64,000 nt of DNA. It comes from Aralia elata (lineage: Eukaryota > Streptophyta > Magnoliopsida > Apiales > Araliaceae). The stretch lies in the NCBI GenBank assembly GCA_034770075.1, contig CM068379.1, forward strand, positions 39,811,130 through 39,875,129. The letters run 5' to 3'. Below, piece after piece: positions 34,461 to 47,603 of the stretch (position 1 is its first letter; every line of letters starts with the position of its first letter). Made by a program: the position numbers and the translations under genes. Below the pieces are notes generated by a model that did not search any database, was not told the origin of the DNA, and saw only the letters and a program-made list of their open reading frames with translations.

Positions 34461-36671
34461 CAGAGTAACCAGAGGAAGAAAACTGAGGCTTGTGCAACCT
34501 GTGGTAAGAATCATGTAGGTGTGTGCCTGAAAGAGAAAAGAGTCTGTTACAACTGTGGACAAGAATGGCCACATTGCTCCAAACTGCACTACTCCAAAGA
34601 AGGATGCCTGTTTCACGTGCGGGTCAAAAGACCATCTTGCTCATGATTGTCCAAGGAAAATTGCTAGTGGGGGAAGTGGAGGTAAAGGAAACAACAGTGA
34701 AGGTGCATTAACTATTTCTGGGCCAGCTACGGCAAATCGCCCGACTGCTCGCACTTTTAATATGACGGTCCAGGATGCGGTTCAATCCAAGGAGGTGGTG
34801 GCAGGTATCCTACCAGTAAATAACTTGAATGCATATGTACTTTTTGATTCGGGTGCAACTTGTTCTTTCATCTCTGATGATTTTGCTGAGAAACTGGATA
34901 TACCCTGAGAAGAGTTAGACTTTCCCTTAAACATAGAGATTGCTAATAAGGAAGTGGTACCTGTTAGGTGTGTGTACAAAAATTGCGAGATAGATATTCA
35001 TGGTCATATGATGACAGTAGATCTTATTCCGATTAAACTTGGGGAATTTGACGTTATTCTAGGGATGGATTGGTTGTATAATCATGGGGCGATTATTGAT
35101 TGCCAAAAGAAGTGTGTCAACCTTAAGACTCCGTCTAAGGTGGTATTTTATGGTAGCAAATCTCCAAGGCAAACAACTTGTCTAACGATTATGCAAGTCA
35201 AGAAGTTACTAAAGCAAGGATGTGTAGGGTATTTAGCTCATGTGGTAGATACTCGAAAGACCGGTACAAAATTGGAAGAAATACCAGTGGTGAGGGATTT
35301 TGTGGATGTTTTTCTGGATGATTTGCCGGGATTACCTCCAGATAGAGAGATTGAATTCGTTATTGATTTAGTGCCCGGGACTGCGCCTATATCAAAAGCT
35401 CCATATCGAATGGCTCCGGTGGAGATGAAAGAGTTGATGGTGCAATTGCAAGAGCTACTAGACAAGAAGTACATTCAACCGAGTGTTTCGCCGTGGGGAG
35501 CGCCGGTATTGTTTGTCAAGAAGAAAGATGGTTCGATGCGCCTTTGCATAGATTATCATGAATTGAATAAGGTTACAATCAAGAATAAATACCCGTTACC
35601 GAGAATTGACGATCTGTTCGATCAACTGAAGGGTGCTACTCATTTTTCAAAGATAGACTTAAGAAGTGGTTACCATCAGCTGAAGGTGAGAAGGGAGGAT
35701 GTTCCGAAGACGGCGTTCAGAACTCGTTACGGTCACTACGAGTTTCTGGTCATGTCATTGGTCTAACGAATGCACCTGCGGCATTCATGGACTTAATGAA
35801 TAGGGTGTTTAAATCATTTCTAGACAAGTTTGTGGTGGTGTTTATCGACGACATTTTGGTGTATTCTAAATCACGTGAAGACCATGTGGAGCACCTAAGG
35901 CTAACTTTAGAGACATTACGGAAAAAGAAGCTTTATGCGAAATTTTCAAAATGTGAGTTTTGGTTGGATCGTGTTCAATTTCTTGGACATGTAATTGATA
36001 AAGATGGGATTTCGGTTGATCCGGCTAAAGTGGAAGCTGTAATAGATTAGGAGCAACCGAAGACACCGTCTGAAGTGAGGAGTTTCTTAGGTTTGGTAGG
36101 ATATTATCGACGGTTTATACAAAATTTTTCTAGAATCGCCACTCCATTGACAAATTTGACTAGAAAAGCGGTTAAGTTTGTCTGGACGGAGAAATGCGAG
36201 GAAAGTTTTCAGGAACTAAAGAAGAGGTTAAGTATGGCGCCTGTATTATCTTTGCCAGAGAGTACTGGAAATTTTGTGGTTTACAGTGACGCGTCGCATA
36301 AGGGCCTTGGCTGTGTGCTTATGCAAAACGGCAAGGTTATTATGTACGCTTCACGGCAACTGAAAGATTACGATAAGGGATACCCGACGCATGACTTAGA
36401 ATTAGCAGCGGTGGTGTTTGCTCTGAAGATTTAGAGGCACTACCTTTATGGTGAGAAGTGTGGCATCTACACGGATCACAAGAACCTCAAGTACATTTTT
36501 ACACAGAAGGACCTCAATATGCGACAGAGGCGATGGTTAGAACTGATTAAGGATTACGACTGCGAAATTCTTTATCATCCAGGAAAGGCGAATGTCGTTA
36601 CTGATGCATTAAGCAGGAAGGGTCGAGAGAAATTTATGTTATTGACTACTTAGGAGGAACTTGTTAAACAG
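34461..36671 (+). pseudogene. Tekay zinc knuckles, protease, RT and RNase H, decayed
   Basis: The knuckle CYNCGQ is broken by a frame change near 34560, and CFTCGSKDHLAHDC follows. Protease has LFDSGATCSF; a TGA falls at 34906. RT runs through SPWGAPVLFVKKKDG, breaks by a one-base loss near 35758 just before the NAPAAF motif, and continues with FIDDILVYS and YAKFSKCEFW. Stops at 36048 and 36432 both replace Trp codons of the first element, and one at 36651 replaces a Gln. RNase H keeps YSDASHKGLG. It cannot make an active polyprotein. Confidence 0.88.
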
Positions 36672-38140
36672 ATGGCGAAGTTGGAATTAGAGGTGAAGTG
36701 CCAGCATGAATCAAAGGAGAAGATATTTCAGGTTGAGGTTCATCCGGTGTTGCTGGACCGAATCAAAGAAGCTCAACTTCAGAATGCGGAGTGTGAGAAG
36801 ATTAGGAAGGAAGTCTCTGAGGGACAAGGTGGAAAGTTCAGTATTGATGCCAAGGGATTACTCAGATTTGAACATCGAATTTGGGTTCCATTAGTACCAG
36901 ATGTTAGAAGGGAGATCTTGGATGAAGCTCATAATACACGTTACTCAGTTCACCCAGGGAGTACAAAAATGTATCAAGATCTTCGTCAATATTATTGGTG
37001 GTCAGGAATGAAACATGATGTGGCAGAATGTGTTGCCAGATGTTTGACATGTCAAAAAGTGAAAGCTGAACATCAGCGACCCAGTGGTTTGTTGCAGCCA
37101 TTAGAAATACCAGAGTGGAAGTGGGAACACATAACGATGGATTTTGTGGTAGGTTTGCCGACTACACAGAAAGGTTTTGACGCAATTTGGGTAATCGTGG
37201 ACAGACTGACAAAATCAGCACATTTCTTACCAATCAAGATTAAATTCAACCTAGACCAGTTAGCAAAATTATACATTAAGGAAATTATTTCGCGACATGG
37301 TGTCCCTGTGTCTATTGTGTCTGATCGAGATCCGAGGTTTATGACAAATTTTTGGAAGCGTCTGCAAGAATGCTTAGGAACTCAGTTGAGAATGAGCACT
37401 GCGTATCATTCTCAAACTGATGGACAGAGCGAAAGAACGATTCAAACCTTGGAGGATATGTTACGCGCCTTTGTCATGGATTTCAAGGGAAGCTGGGATG
37501 ACCACCTACCATTGGCCGAGTTTGCTTACAACAACAGTTACCACGCAAGTATTGGCATACCGCCATACAGAAGCGTTGTACGGACGAAAATGTCGGACTC
37601 CACTATGTTGGGACGAGGTTGGTGAAAGGCAACTTCTAGGACTAGAATTGGTACACCAAACTGCGGAGATTGTGAAAGTTATAAGAGCGCGATTATTAGC
37701 TGCTCAACCGAGAATTTGAGGTGGGAAGCTTCGTGTTTTTGAAAGTTTCACCCTAGAAAGGGAAAATTTGTTTTGGCAAGAAGGGTAAGCTTAGTCCAAG
37801 ATTTATTGGACCTTTTGAAGTTCTGCAGCGAGTTGGTGAGGTGGCTTATGAAGTAGCTCTACCTCCAAAGCTGGTACATATCCACAATATTTTCCATGTA
37901 TCTGTTTTAAGGCCTTATAAGCCAGATTATAAACATGTGATAAAATATGAACCTGTACAGTTCGAGAAAGATCTAACTTACAAGGAAATTCCACTTCAGA
38001 TAGTAGACAGGAAGGAACAGGTTCTCAAGAATAAAGTAATACCTTCTGTTAAGGTTTTATGGATGAACCACAATGCTGATGAAGCTACGTGGGAACTAGA
38101 AGCTGAAATGATGAAGAATTATCCTGAGTTATTTGTTTAG
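36672..38140 (+). pseudogene. Tekay integrase and chromodomain, decayed
   Basis: The HHCC finger (HNTRYSVHPG to CLTCQK), MDFVVGLP, VSDRDPRF and DGQSERTIQ catalytic blocks are all present in one frame to about 37565, where a frame change occurs before ALYGRKCRTPLCWDEVGE. A deletion of about 50 bases near 37700 removes the segment before the GSFVFLK strand, and a TAG at 37754 replaces a Trp. The chromodomain (37841-38140, SVKVLWMNHNADEATWELE) then reads open to its stop. Confidence 0.87.
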
Positions 38141-38160
38141 TCCTAGTTCTATGATTTTAA

Positions 38161-38241
38161 GGACAGAATCCTTGTAAGGAGGGAAGGATGTAGCGATAGC
38201 GTTGTGATTCTGAGGACAGAATCCTTGTAAGGAGGGAAGGA
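38161..38241 (+). repeat. Duplicated polypurine tract and LTR start
   Basis: GGACAGAATCCTTGTAAGG followed by AGGGAAGGATGTA occurs at 38161 and again at 38214 (period 53). The second copy abuts the true LTR start (38242). The first is followed by TGTAGCGA, a mimic of the LTR start TGTAACAA. Confidence 0.8.
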
Positions 38242-40453
38242 TGTAACAATTGTGAATTTTGTAAATAATTTAAAATATTTATTGAGTTAATAAATATTTT
38301 AACTGATTTATTTATGAAGTAAAATGAATAAATAAATCATGAGGATTACTACAGAATAGTTTAATTATGTGTGAATATGTTGGTTAGAGTTATGTTAGAT
38401 AATTTATATTTTAGTGTGTGATTTTATTACACTAGATAGTAATATTCTAATTTAATTAAAATAATTAAATTAGAGGTTACATGATTTGGTAACAAAGTGA
38501 TTTATTAAGTAAAATTTATTAAATAAACTTATAATAATTTTGTTGTTAAAGTTTAAGTTAAATTTAATAATAATTAAGTTTAACTAGAATTTAAAGTGGT
38601 GTGACATGTGACTATATAATAAGAGAATATGAAAATAATTTAGTAATTGCTAGGTTGGTTTTACCAAACATGGCCTTGTGGCCTTTGGTTTATTAAACTG
38701 ACAATACCTTTTGGTTTTGTTTAACTGATAACCAATATCAGTTTTTACGTATTTTATATGGGCAGAGTTTATATCAGTGTGTTGAGAGGAGAGAAGAAAT
38801 TCTCTGTGAAAATTGAAAGAGGAACGTTTTGTGAATTAAGGAGGTTCTTAGAGCAATTTCAATCATCTTCTCATCATCTACACAAGCACAAACAAAAATT
38901 TAAGGTATAATTTAACCCTTTTGTTCTTAATTTCTGTGTTCTTGAGTTTTGTAAAATTAGGGCTTTTAATGGATGAATTTGTGAATATTTGCTATATATG
39001 TATGTTGAAAGGTGTTTATAATTCATTGTATCTAAGTTACAAACGATTTCCAGGAATTAGATTGTTGTGAAACAAGTTTTAAATTGGGAATTTGTGTTCT
39101 TGAGGAATATATATGCTTTGGTTTGCTTTGGGTTAAAATTGATGATTTAATCATGTATTTATCTGTAAATTGAGAGTTGTTTATGATATTACGTTTAAAA
39201 ACGAAAACAATGCAGGTATTGTGGTATGATTTGGTTAAAAATTTTGTAAATAGTGAGTTGATTCACTAAATGTATGAGTTTTGGAAAAACTAAGGAAAAG
39301 ATGATTTAAATCCTTTGGGTTTTGTTGTTTTGATTGTTTTAGGTTGTTAGAATCGGTATATAGCTGTTTGGTGTTGATTTTAAGAGGTTTATAATAATTT
39401 GGTATGCTTTATTTGGTGTTTGATGCTTGAAAAATTCGTGTTTTTGGGTTGGAATTCTGCAGTTCGCAAAACTGCAGAAACTGGAATCCAGGGAGCTCGC
39501 CCCGATGAGCTCACTGAACTAAGTTTCTCGCCCCGGCGAGCGTTTTGTGTTGTAATTTTCTCGCCCCGGCGGGAATTGTAGAGAATGAAATTTTTATTAT
39601 TATTTAATTCTTTTTCTTATGATATGCTACCCTATGCAAGATTAAAACTTAAATTAATATATTGAATGAATACCAGGATATTAAGATGGATTCTAAGTGG
39701 ATACTTGATAATGATTAAATATAAAGTTAATATATCTTAACTTAAAGATAAGTTTTGAAAATTCTTAAAGTGTTATATTGTTGTAGCTTGTAGCTTCTGA
39801 AATTGGATTGATAATCAGAAATCAATGGGAAATTGAGATGAGGATTGGAGTGTTAATGTATGTGGATATTGTAACTAATCATTTTTGTTGCTATACAAAC
39901 GAAATATGTAGGTTGTTTATTGTACGTGGTTTGTAATTAGGAAAGCTACGCACAAGGCAAGTTTCTTATTCTCAACTCTTTCACACTAAACATGTTTCCA
40001 ATATTAAATTTACTTAACGCAAGTTTCCATATATTACCTCGATTTCAGTTAATGCAAGCTTTCTATTCATATCTTGTTTACAAATATGCAAGTTTTTAAA
40101 TCCTATTTTCTCATTTAGCAAGTTATTATTGCATGTCTTAAACTTCTAACTTTTGGATTCTTGTTGTTCAAAGCTCAAGTTAATTGAAGTCATTATTCCA
40201 ATATCTTGGATATACAAAATCTATATCATTGTATATCACTCTTGTTGATCTTTGATCATAATCTAAGTTGTTTAAATTCTATTTTGTTGAACTAAATTCT
40301 TGGATGACAAAACTGAGAAGAACAACCCTAGTATAGGGGAATACTTACGCAAAAGCGTTGAATGGTTGTGTACAATACATTGTACAACGGGCTGATCACC
40401 CTGAGTACGAGATGGATAGTCCAGTCATAGTTTATTAAATTGTTAAAGGTTAC
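38242..40453 (+). repeat. 3' LTR of the second Tekay-type element, left part
   Basis: It starts TGTAACAATTGTG right after the PPT. It contains a CpG-rich CTCGCCCCGGCG repeat (39495-39572) and several GCAAGTT words (39940-40150). It is interrupted at 40453 by a solo LTR and resumes at 47604. Confidence 0.85.
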
Positions 40454-42153
40454 TGTCAACACCCCCAAATCCGGGTTTCCTAACCTCGAATTCGGTGTTC
40501 ACGATACTCAACAACAAACATACTTTCTAACTGATGCGGAATAATAAACATACATTGTTTATCGAAATAGTAATAAAGTCTTACAATCATGGTCCCAAGG
40601 TTCTTTAACCTTAACTTAAAACATACCCTCAATACAATAAGAGTTCACATAGCCAAATAACATTTAAGATAAACTAGTACATAAGCCATATCAGGCAACT
40701 ACTCTTGCACCTTCCCTTTTTCTTTGTCTCCTTTAGACGTTTCTGCCTTAGCTGAAATAAAGATCATGATATAGCAAGGGTAAGCAACTAGTTTGCTTAG
40801 CAAGTTTATATACAAGGGAGATATATCATGAATAGAAGGAAATTTCGCTTTCAATGTTCAACAACAGTATAAAATTGTGAAGAAACATGAATTAATAGTC
40901 GACAATTGAATATTCGAATAATTGAATGACAATTACTGAGTGGTTGGAAATAACCATAGACATTTGCCAAGGTTCTCAGCATTTAAACTGGACCTCTTAA
41001 AAAGTTTTGATAATCAAGGGGATCAGCCTTTCATACCCCGTGATTTATGCATAAACACTTAATAAACCAGCATTGATATCATGCCTTAATCAAATTTATC
41101 TTTTTCTCAGCCAAGAGTTCTTACTATAGCAAATTAATAAGAACAGCTTTTAAAATACATTTGATTTCACAAATTTAGACATGCTTGATCTAGCTGATAC
41201 AAAAAGCATAGATCTATCTCATAAACAGTTCATGCTTGAAAGAACTTTAATCTAATTCACAATTCAATAACAATAGAATAGGAATTCAATTGCACAAGGT
41301 GCGAATCTCAATAACCAGTATAGATGTGAATAATCAACAATAATTATTCACTAATCATGCTTTAAAAATCATAACTCGAGTTTGAGTTAGGGAACTTGCC
41401 TGTCTGCTCAGCTACAAATAATTCTAGCTTTAACTAATTGGCCTTGAAGAACCTATGTAACGACCGTGAATTTTGTATGGCTTTGTAATATACGCTTATG
41501 ATTATTATTTAGTGAATGAATTTTTATTAATATTATTTTGTGTGATATGCTTAAAGGTTATGTAATAACCTAAATTATGTGTTTGTAATATTTATAAGTG
41601 TGTTTACTATTTGGTAGGAGTTATTAAAATGATTTCGGAGAAATATCGCTAAAATTCTATTCGCGGGTTACTATTCGCGCGGACACTATTCGCCCCAAAA
41701 ATGTCTTTTTCGTTTATTTCGAATTTTCTAATTTTTGTCATGGTGTTAATGTGATGGGTTAATAATCCAAGTGTTGGATTTTATTTTAGCCAAATTGGGA
41801 TTTAATTAGAAGCCCCAAATTGCTTAAGGGTGGCCCAAACCCATGGAGCGACCCAAGACCCAACCCCATGACCCGTAACCCATGACCCATGAGGGAAATG
41901 GGTTACAAATCAGCTGAACATTGGAGAAGGAAGGAGTATACGAAATGAAGAATGAGCAAAAGGAATAAGAACATTTGGGAGAAGCAAATTCCTGCATTTG
42001 GCAAAGGAAAAGTGATGAAGAACAATTGGGGAGAAGGAGAGGGGAGTTACCCACACATTGGAGGAGCCAATTCCATCTTCCCATACATGGGGAGCTGATC
42101 ATGCTAAGCATGCTCAGCCATTCCATCCTCAAGCTGAGCTCAATTTATCTTCC

Positions 42154-42160
42154 TATAAGT
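42154..42160 (+). promoter_or_regulatory. TATA box of the innermost LTR
   Basis: TATAAGT about 700 bases into the LTR, followed by pyrimidine-rich text (CCTTGCTTGCCTTCCG) where transcription would begin. Motif call only. Confidence 0.4.
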
Positions 42161-43148
42161 ACCAACCCTTGCTTGCCTTCCGTTCCTTTGTTCATTGCTA
42201 AGTTAGAGCTGAAAATTGTGAGAGTTGTGAGAGTTGTGAGTATTGAGCGTACGGGTGAATTGGAGAAGGAGAAGAGAGGAACTTGTAGCTGTAATCAATC
42301 CCACTTTCATCCTAGAAAGAGCTTCACGAGGTTAGTAGTTTAAAGCCTAGCTCATTTCCATTGTTGTTTCAATTTTCAGTTGATATTGCTTGCTTTGTGG
42401 GAATATATGTTGCTGAAATTGCTTTGATTGGCTCATGAACATGTATGAATGTTGTTAACTCTTTAAAAGCCTTGTTAATAATCAATGAAAGTGGAACAAT
42501 GAATGAGAATCAAACCTATGCATAAGGAATCAAGAATGGACATTAATGGACTGTTGGACATTGTGGACTGTTTTGGACAATTTAGGTAGTTTGATGAAAA
42601 TTTAGTTTATGGTTGGTTGTGTACTTGTTTGTGTATGCCTATAATGTGTTATAAAGTTTTGGGTAATGATTTCATTTGGAAATCTGGACTAGAGCATAAT
42701 TAAACTCTACTCCAATATGAGTTTGTAAGTTATGCCCACAAACCGTTTGATTTAATGTCCAAGAGAAGAATTTCTCTAAGAACTTGAGAACTAGGTGATG
42801 TTTTATTAATGAAAGGATGTTATGTTGCTTAGCTTAGCAATAGAAGCATGTCTTAAGTCATACAATCTTGTTATATGATAGCTAAGAAGCAAAGAGGAAG
42901 AATGTATTAGCCTAACTCTGAGTTTCGCTGAAATCTAGTCGGATTAATCTCTTTGGAGCCATTATTTCGATTTATTAAAGTGTCTATAAGATTATGAATC
43001 CATGGGGGTTTTGTAGTTCATGTTTTAAGCTTTCCGTAGCCTCCGAAACGGCCTAATTCCGATTTAAAATGAAGAAGTTATGAGGTTTTTTGTAAAATAG
43101 CAAAAACAGAACATGCTGGCAATTGGCACCTAGAGCACGCTGCCGGTT

Positions 43149-43195
43149 GGGCGCGCCCCGCGCCCACCATAAGGCTAAATGGGCGCGCCCCGCGC
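43149..43195. repeat. CpG-rich 15-bp direct repeat in the LTR
   Basis: GGGCGCGCCCCGCGC occurs at 43149-43163 and 43181-43195 (period 32), in otherwise AT-rich sequence. Confidence 0.85.
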
Positions 43196-43769
43196 TAGAG
43201 CAACAGTTGGCTAGACAGCTTCGACCTACTTTAGTAAAACATACATAACTTTCTCATACGAACTCCGATTGGGATGATTCAAGATAATCCGGAAAGCTTA
43301 GAGATAGACCTACAACTTCCATTTATTAGAATTATAATTTACTACCTGGATCAAATTCTAAATTTGTCTTTTTTAGGACTATTGTGCATTAGAAGGCAAA
43401 CAGAGGGCGTCGTACATGCGCGTATGTAACGTGTAATGCTTTCGATGCTAAAAGATGTTGTTCTAAGTTCTAAAACTTGAACATTATGGTTTATAATGAC
43501 CTTTAGCGTTAGTCAATGATGAACTAGACAAGTGTATGAGCATGATAAACTTATGCAAATGAGGCGAATCGAGTGTGCGTTGTGCAAACGCCGAAACCTC
43601 GTATCAAGTGTGTGTAACCTTATTTGCTATTATGTTTCTAATTAGAATGAAACCTTATTGAGTAATGTAAACCAATATTTGACATCAATTATGTGGCTAA
43701 TTGGTATGTGGATATGTACTTAAATGTGTAGGACTTTTGAAGGACGATTAACGTCGAGTTATTAGCAAG

Positions 43770-44170
43770 CGCGTAAGGCAAGTTCTTCTTTAACCCTTGT
43801 CTAACCCTTGTGTTGGGCAAGTTCTAATGTGCGAGTTAATTATTGATTAAGCAATCCTTCTATGTTATTGCAAGTTCCTCACTCAACTATTTTATTTGAG
43901 CAAGTTTCCTAACCCTTGTCTAACCCTTTTGTTAGAAAAGTTCTCTAACTTCATTCATTCTAAGTATTGAATGCAAGTTTTTTATCTTTCCCAAAAGACG
44001 TATATTGTGCAAGTTTTCTGACTCTTGTTTAATTTGATATTGAACGAGGTTTCTATATTATGCAAGTTACCTAACTTCGTTCTTTCTATATATTGAATGC
44101 AAGTGTTCTACCTTACTTAAGTTAAATTTGAGCAAGTCTTCTAACGTTTATCTAGTCCTCGTGCTAAACA
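43770..44170. repeat. Degenerate GCAAGTT array
   Basis: About eight GCAAGTT-like words, several followed within ten bases by CTAAC, recur at irregular 30-60-base spacing. Similar arrays occur in the LTR at 38242 and, in reverse complement, in the LTR at 1612. Confidence 0.6.
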
Positions 44171-47100
44171 AGATTATCAACTTCGTTCGATTATATTCTT
44201 ACGGATGCTATTTAATGTTCAAAGTTCATATTTACGCAATACATATATGATTGTGTGAACCCCATACTTATGTAAATCCTTAGTATTTGCACAAGTGTTC
44301 AAGATACGTTATTGCCATAAACTGTTAAAGCTTTTGAATTCAAATTATACATGAACTGTTTTTTTTGAAGAGTGTCGATGCCATTTGATTCGGCTAGACC
44401 AATATCCATAACCTAGAAAGCGATCCAAACCAATTGCTTTGGTGCGGACTTTTATATCTGCTGAGATGAACAACCCTCATAGAAGGGGAAATTATATTTT
44501 TGTCGGGGGACCGACATGCGCGCAAGTTGAATGTAAGTAGAACGTTCGAGGCTTATGCATAACGCCGGGTATTTTAGGCTGATCACCTATTGTACCTGTT
44601 TTTGGGTTATCAGTGTAATGCTGGTGATTCTAGTAAGAGTTCTTGGTCCTTAATGACCACTCAGTTTTAGGTTATCATTGTAATATTGCTAACTCTAGTC
44701 AGATTTTTCGGTCTATAGAGGCCACTCAGTGTTGAACGTTCATTACCTTGAAATCATTGAAATCTTTAGATTTTTCTAATAATCCATCGGTCCATAGTGA
44801 CTCATCGGTGATAATAGAGAATAGTATTGAAACTTTGTTCACAATCTACATATTTATTTCCTGAGCTATTCAATCTTCATCGTAGCCCTTTGAGATTGTG
44901 AAACCTAACTCATGGTTATTCATTTTTATTGTTATTGTGCTTGCTGGGCAAATTTGTTGCTCACCCTTGCTTTCCTTAAAAACATTTCAGTTGTTACCGA
45001 AAGAGGCGAGAGCTTGGGAAAGGATAAAGGCAAAGGCAAAGCTACGGATTAGCTTTGTCCTACTATGTTATATTTCTGTCATGCACTAAGACTTAATTAA
45101 GATTATGTATTCTGATGTGTTGTATTAAGACTTAATTATAGTGTGTACTATGTTATGTCAGTTATTTGTATTGGAATCGAGACTTGGGGCGAGAGTATTT
45201 ATGTTATATCAATGTAAATATTTCTATTATTCCGCAATTAGTTGTTAATAGTATTTGTTTGAGTTACACAGTGATGTACCGAATTCGAGGTTAAGGCAAC
45301 CCGGATTTGGGGGCGTCACAACCTAACATTGATAACGTCGATCTACCAATTAGTACTGCGTAGTTGTATATCGATACGCTTACTTATGCTATTTATTTAA
45401 CAATTAAGCAAATCACATAGCACACATAAGTTAATAAACTATCGTAAATCCTATAAGACACTTAATATTATCAATCCTGATATTATTTAATTCACCTCTT
45501 GGTATTATTAGTCCACTAATAACACTTTTATTCGTTTACTAATGTTATTAACATCTTAATAATATTTTAATCATCCAATAATACTTTAATCTAATATTAT
45601 TAATCTCTTAATAATATTTTAATTCTCATATCATTAATAATATTTTAATCTAATATTATTAGCCATTTTAATAATATCTTAATCATTTATTAACACTTAA
45701 AATAAATATTATTACCCATTCAATAATATTTCCATAAAGTTTTAATCTTAATATTTCTTTGTTTACTTAAAAATATCGAATTCTTATATTACAAATATCA
45801 TAGTAATATTTTAATAAGTTATTAGGCGAATAAACAATTTATTCTAATTGTTTTACCCTTTATTAAACAACTCCTTTACTACCCATAAAAGGTCATAAAT
45901 ATTATTTCTCATTAAATATTACCAAAATACCCCTCAATAGTCATAATATATAATATTAGGAGTATCCAAGCTTAAAAATCACATTTTCCTTATTTATGAC
46001 ATCATTTAACCATTTATTTTCTTTTAACCATAACTATAACATTATTATGAAAAATAGCAAATAGGTTCTAAAAATTATTATCCTCTGGATCTGGATAGTA
46101 TATGGTCCAACAATGATCCACAAATTTTTCTGGAATTTTAGAAAGTGATTTACTATTTTTTAAAGTACTCAAAACCTCCGAATCTTGTTACATTTTTCAT
46201 AAATCAAGTTTTGCTCAGAAAATTCTGCAATTTTCAGGGTACACTCTCATAACATGCATAAACATACTGTAAAAATTTCATATGTTTTCAAGGTACACAG
46301 AGTGAGAAATCTGGGTATGAATATTTAGGAGTCCTTCACGGTAAAAGCCATTACACAAAACGTATACATCGAAACGTGTTCATTCTTTTTGCTACTTGTA
46401 GATAACTTCTTAAGGTACCTCTGTGATTTTTCCTAGATTTTTAACAGATCCATAACTGGCCGAAACAACCTTTGGAAAAACGAGGACAGCAAGCTTTTAG
46501 GGTTTAAAAACTTTAAGTTTTATAGCTGGACTGTTTTGGAAAAATAGCCCCCAAGGCTTCAAAAATTATTGGATTTGTGTTCTCCCACTTGGGTTTACTA
46601 GCTAACTCATGTACCTAGCACCCCCTTTTAACGGATCACAAATCCAAGTTGTAGATCTCAAGTTATGGGTGATCCAAGTGAAGAAAAGCTAGGGTTTTTA
46701 CCCTTTAAGAACATAAGTTCTTTTTCTTTCTTTGAATCTCCATTCTAACACTCAAGAGGATTAGATCTATATATGAAGCATGAAAATCTAATGATTCTTG
46801 AGTCTTAGAATAAAATCTTTCAAAAACTATGAAAATAAAACAAAGTAAGAAAGAAGGAAATGGTTTAGGGTTTCACCTTGATCTTGTAGCTACTCTCCTT
46901 GATCTACCAAAGTATGTGATGAACTTGAGATGCATGAACTATGCTAATCTCACTCTCTTTTTCTCTCTAAGCTCTTACTCTATACTTGGTGAATAATAGA
47001 TGAACCAACCCCTACTAACATTGGTGAGGGGTCCTATTTATAGGAAAGTAGAGACCATGGGCAAAATAGTCATTAATCATGACTAGGCAAGGGCAATTTG

Positions 47101-47603
47101 ATCAATTTCATCAATAATAGGAAGCTTCCTAGCAACTTCCTCAAGGGTATTTTAATCATTACCCAACTTCTTTTAAGGTTAAAATAGTCTTTTCGCAAAA
47201 TCTTAATTATCCATTAGTTATTAACCATTCTTCATTGGTTATTAGACATTGGTTATTATCTTGTCATAATTACATTGTTTAAACACAATGGTTATTATCC
47301 CGCCATAATTACATTGGTTATTAACCACTTGGATATACAATGGTTATTGCCCCTTCATAATTACCTTGGTTATTAACCACTCTTGGCCATTTTAGCCATT
47401 ACACATCAATTCCTACACTTGACTCACATATGGTTATTTCTTAACCATAGTTATATCATACATGTCAACACAAGTATAGACACATCTTATACATCTCCCA
47501 CCAATTAACCCAAGTTGGTTTAAATAGAACACAACGTTAACTCATTAAATTAAATTAGATTTAATTAATAAGGACGTTCAAAATTCACGGGCATTACAGT
47601 TAC

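Larger units (their letters stand above)
41456..45320 (+). mobile_element. Innermost solo LTR, Tekay-related (3.9 kb, plus)
   Basis: It starts TGTAACGACCGTG and ends GATTTGGGGGCGTCACA. ACCTA is duplicated at 41451-41455 and 45321-45325. The ends match the consensus ends of the other Tekay-type LTRs read in the same sense. A TATAAGT lies at 42154-42160, with a leader-like stretch after it. ORFs inside (41975-42343, 41824-42132 minus, 44898-45089) have no recognisable homology. Confidence 0.9.
40454..47598 (-). mobile_element. Solo LTR of a Tekay-related family (minus), with nested LTR
   Basis: It starts TGTCAACACCCCC and ends CATTACA, with GTTAC duplicated at 40449-40453 and 47599-47603. Without the nested LTR it is about 3.3 kb. 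It shares blocks with the Tekay LTR at 1612 (ACTTGCCTG.CTGCTCAGCTAC, ATTCTAGCTTTAA). A TATA box lies at 47035-47042 (minus, CTATAAATAGG). No internal coding region remains, as expected after LTR-LTR recombination. Confidence 0.88.

Noticed and set aside
41824..42343. Overlapping ORFs on both strands near the start of the innermost LTR
   Set aside because: They lie within an LTR around its TATA box and leader; no domain.
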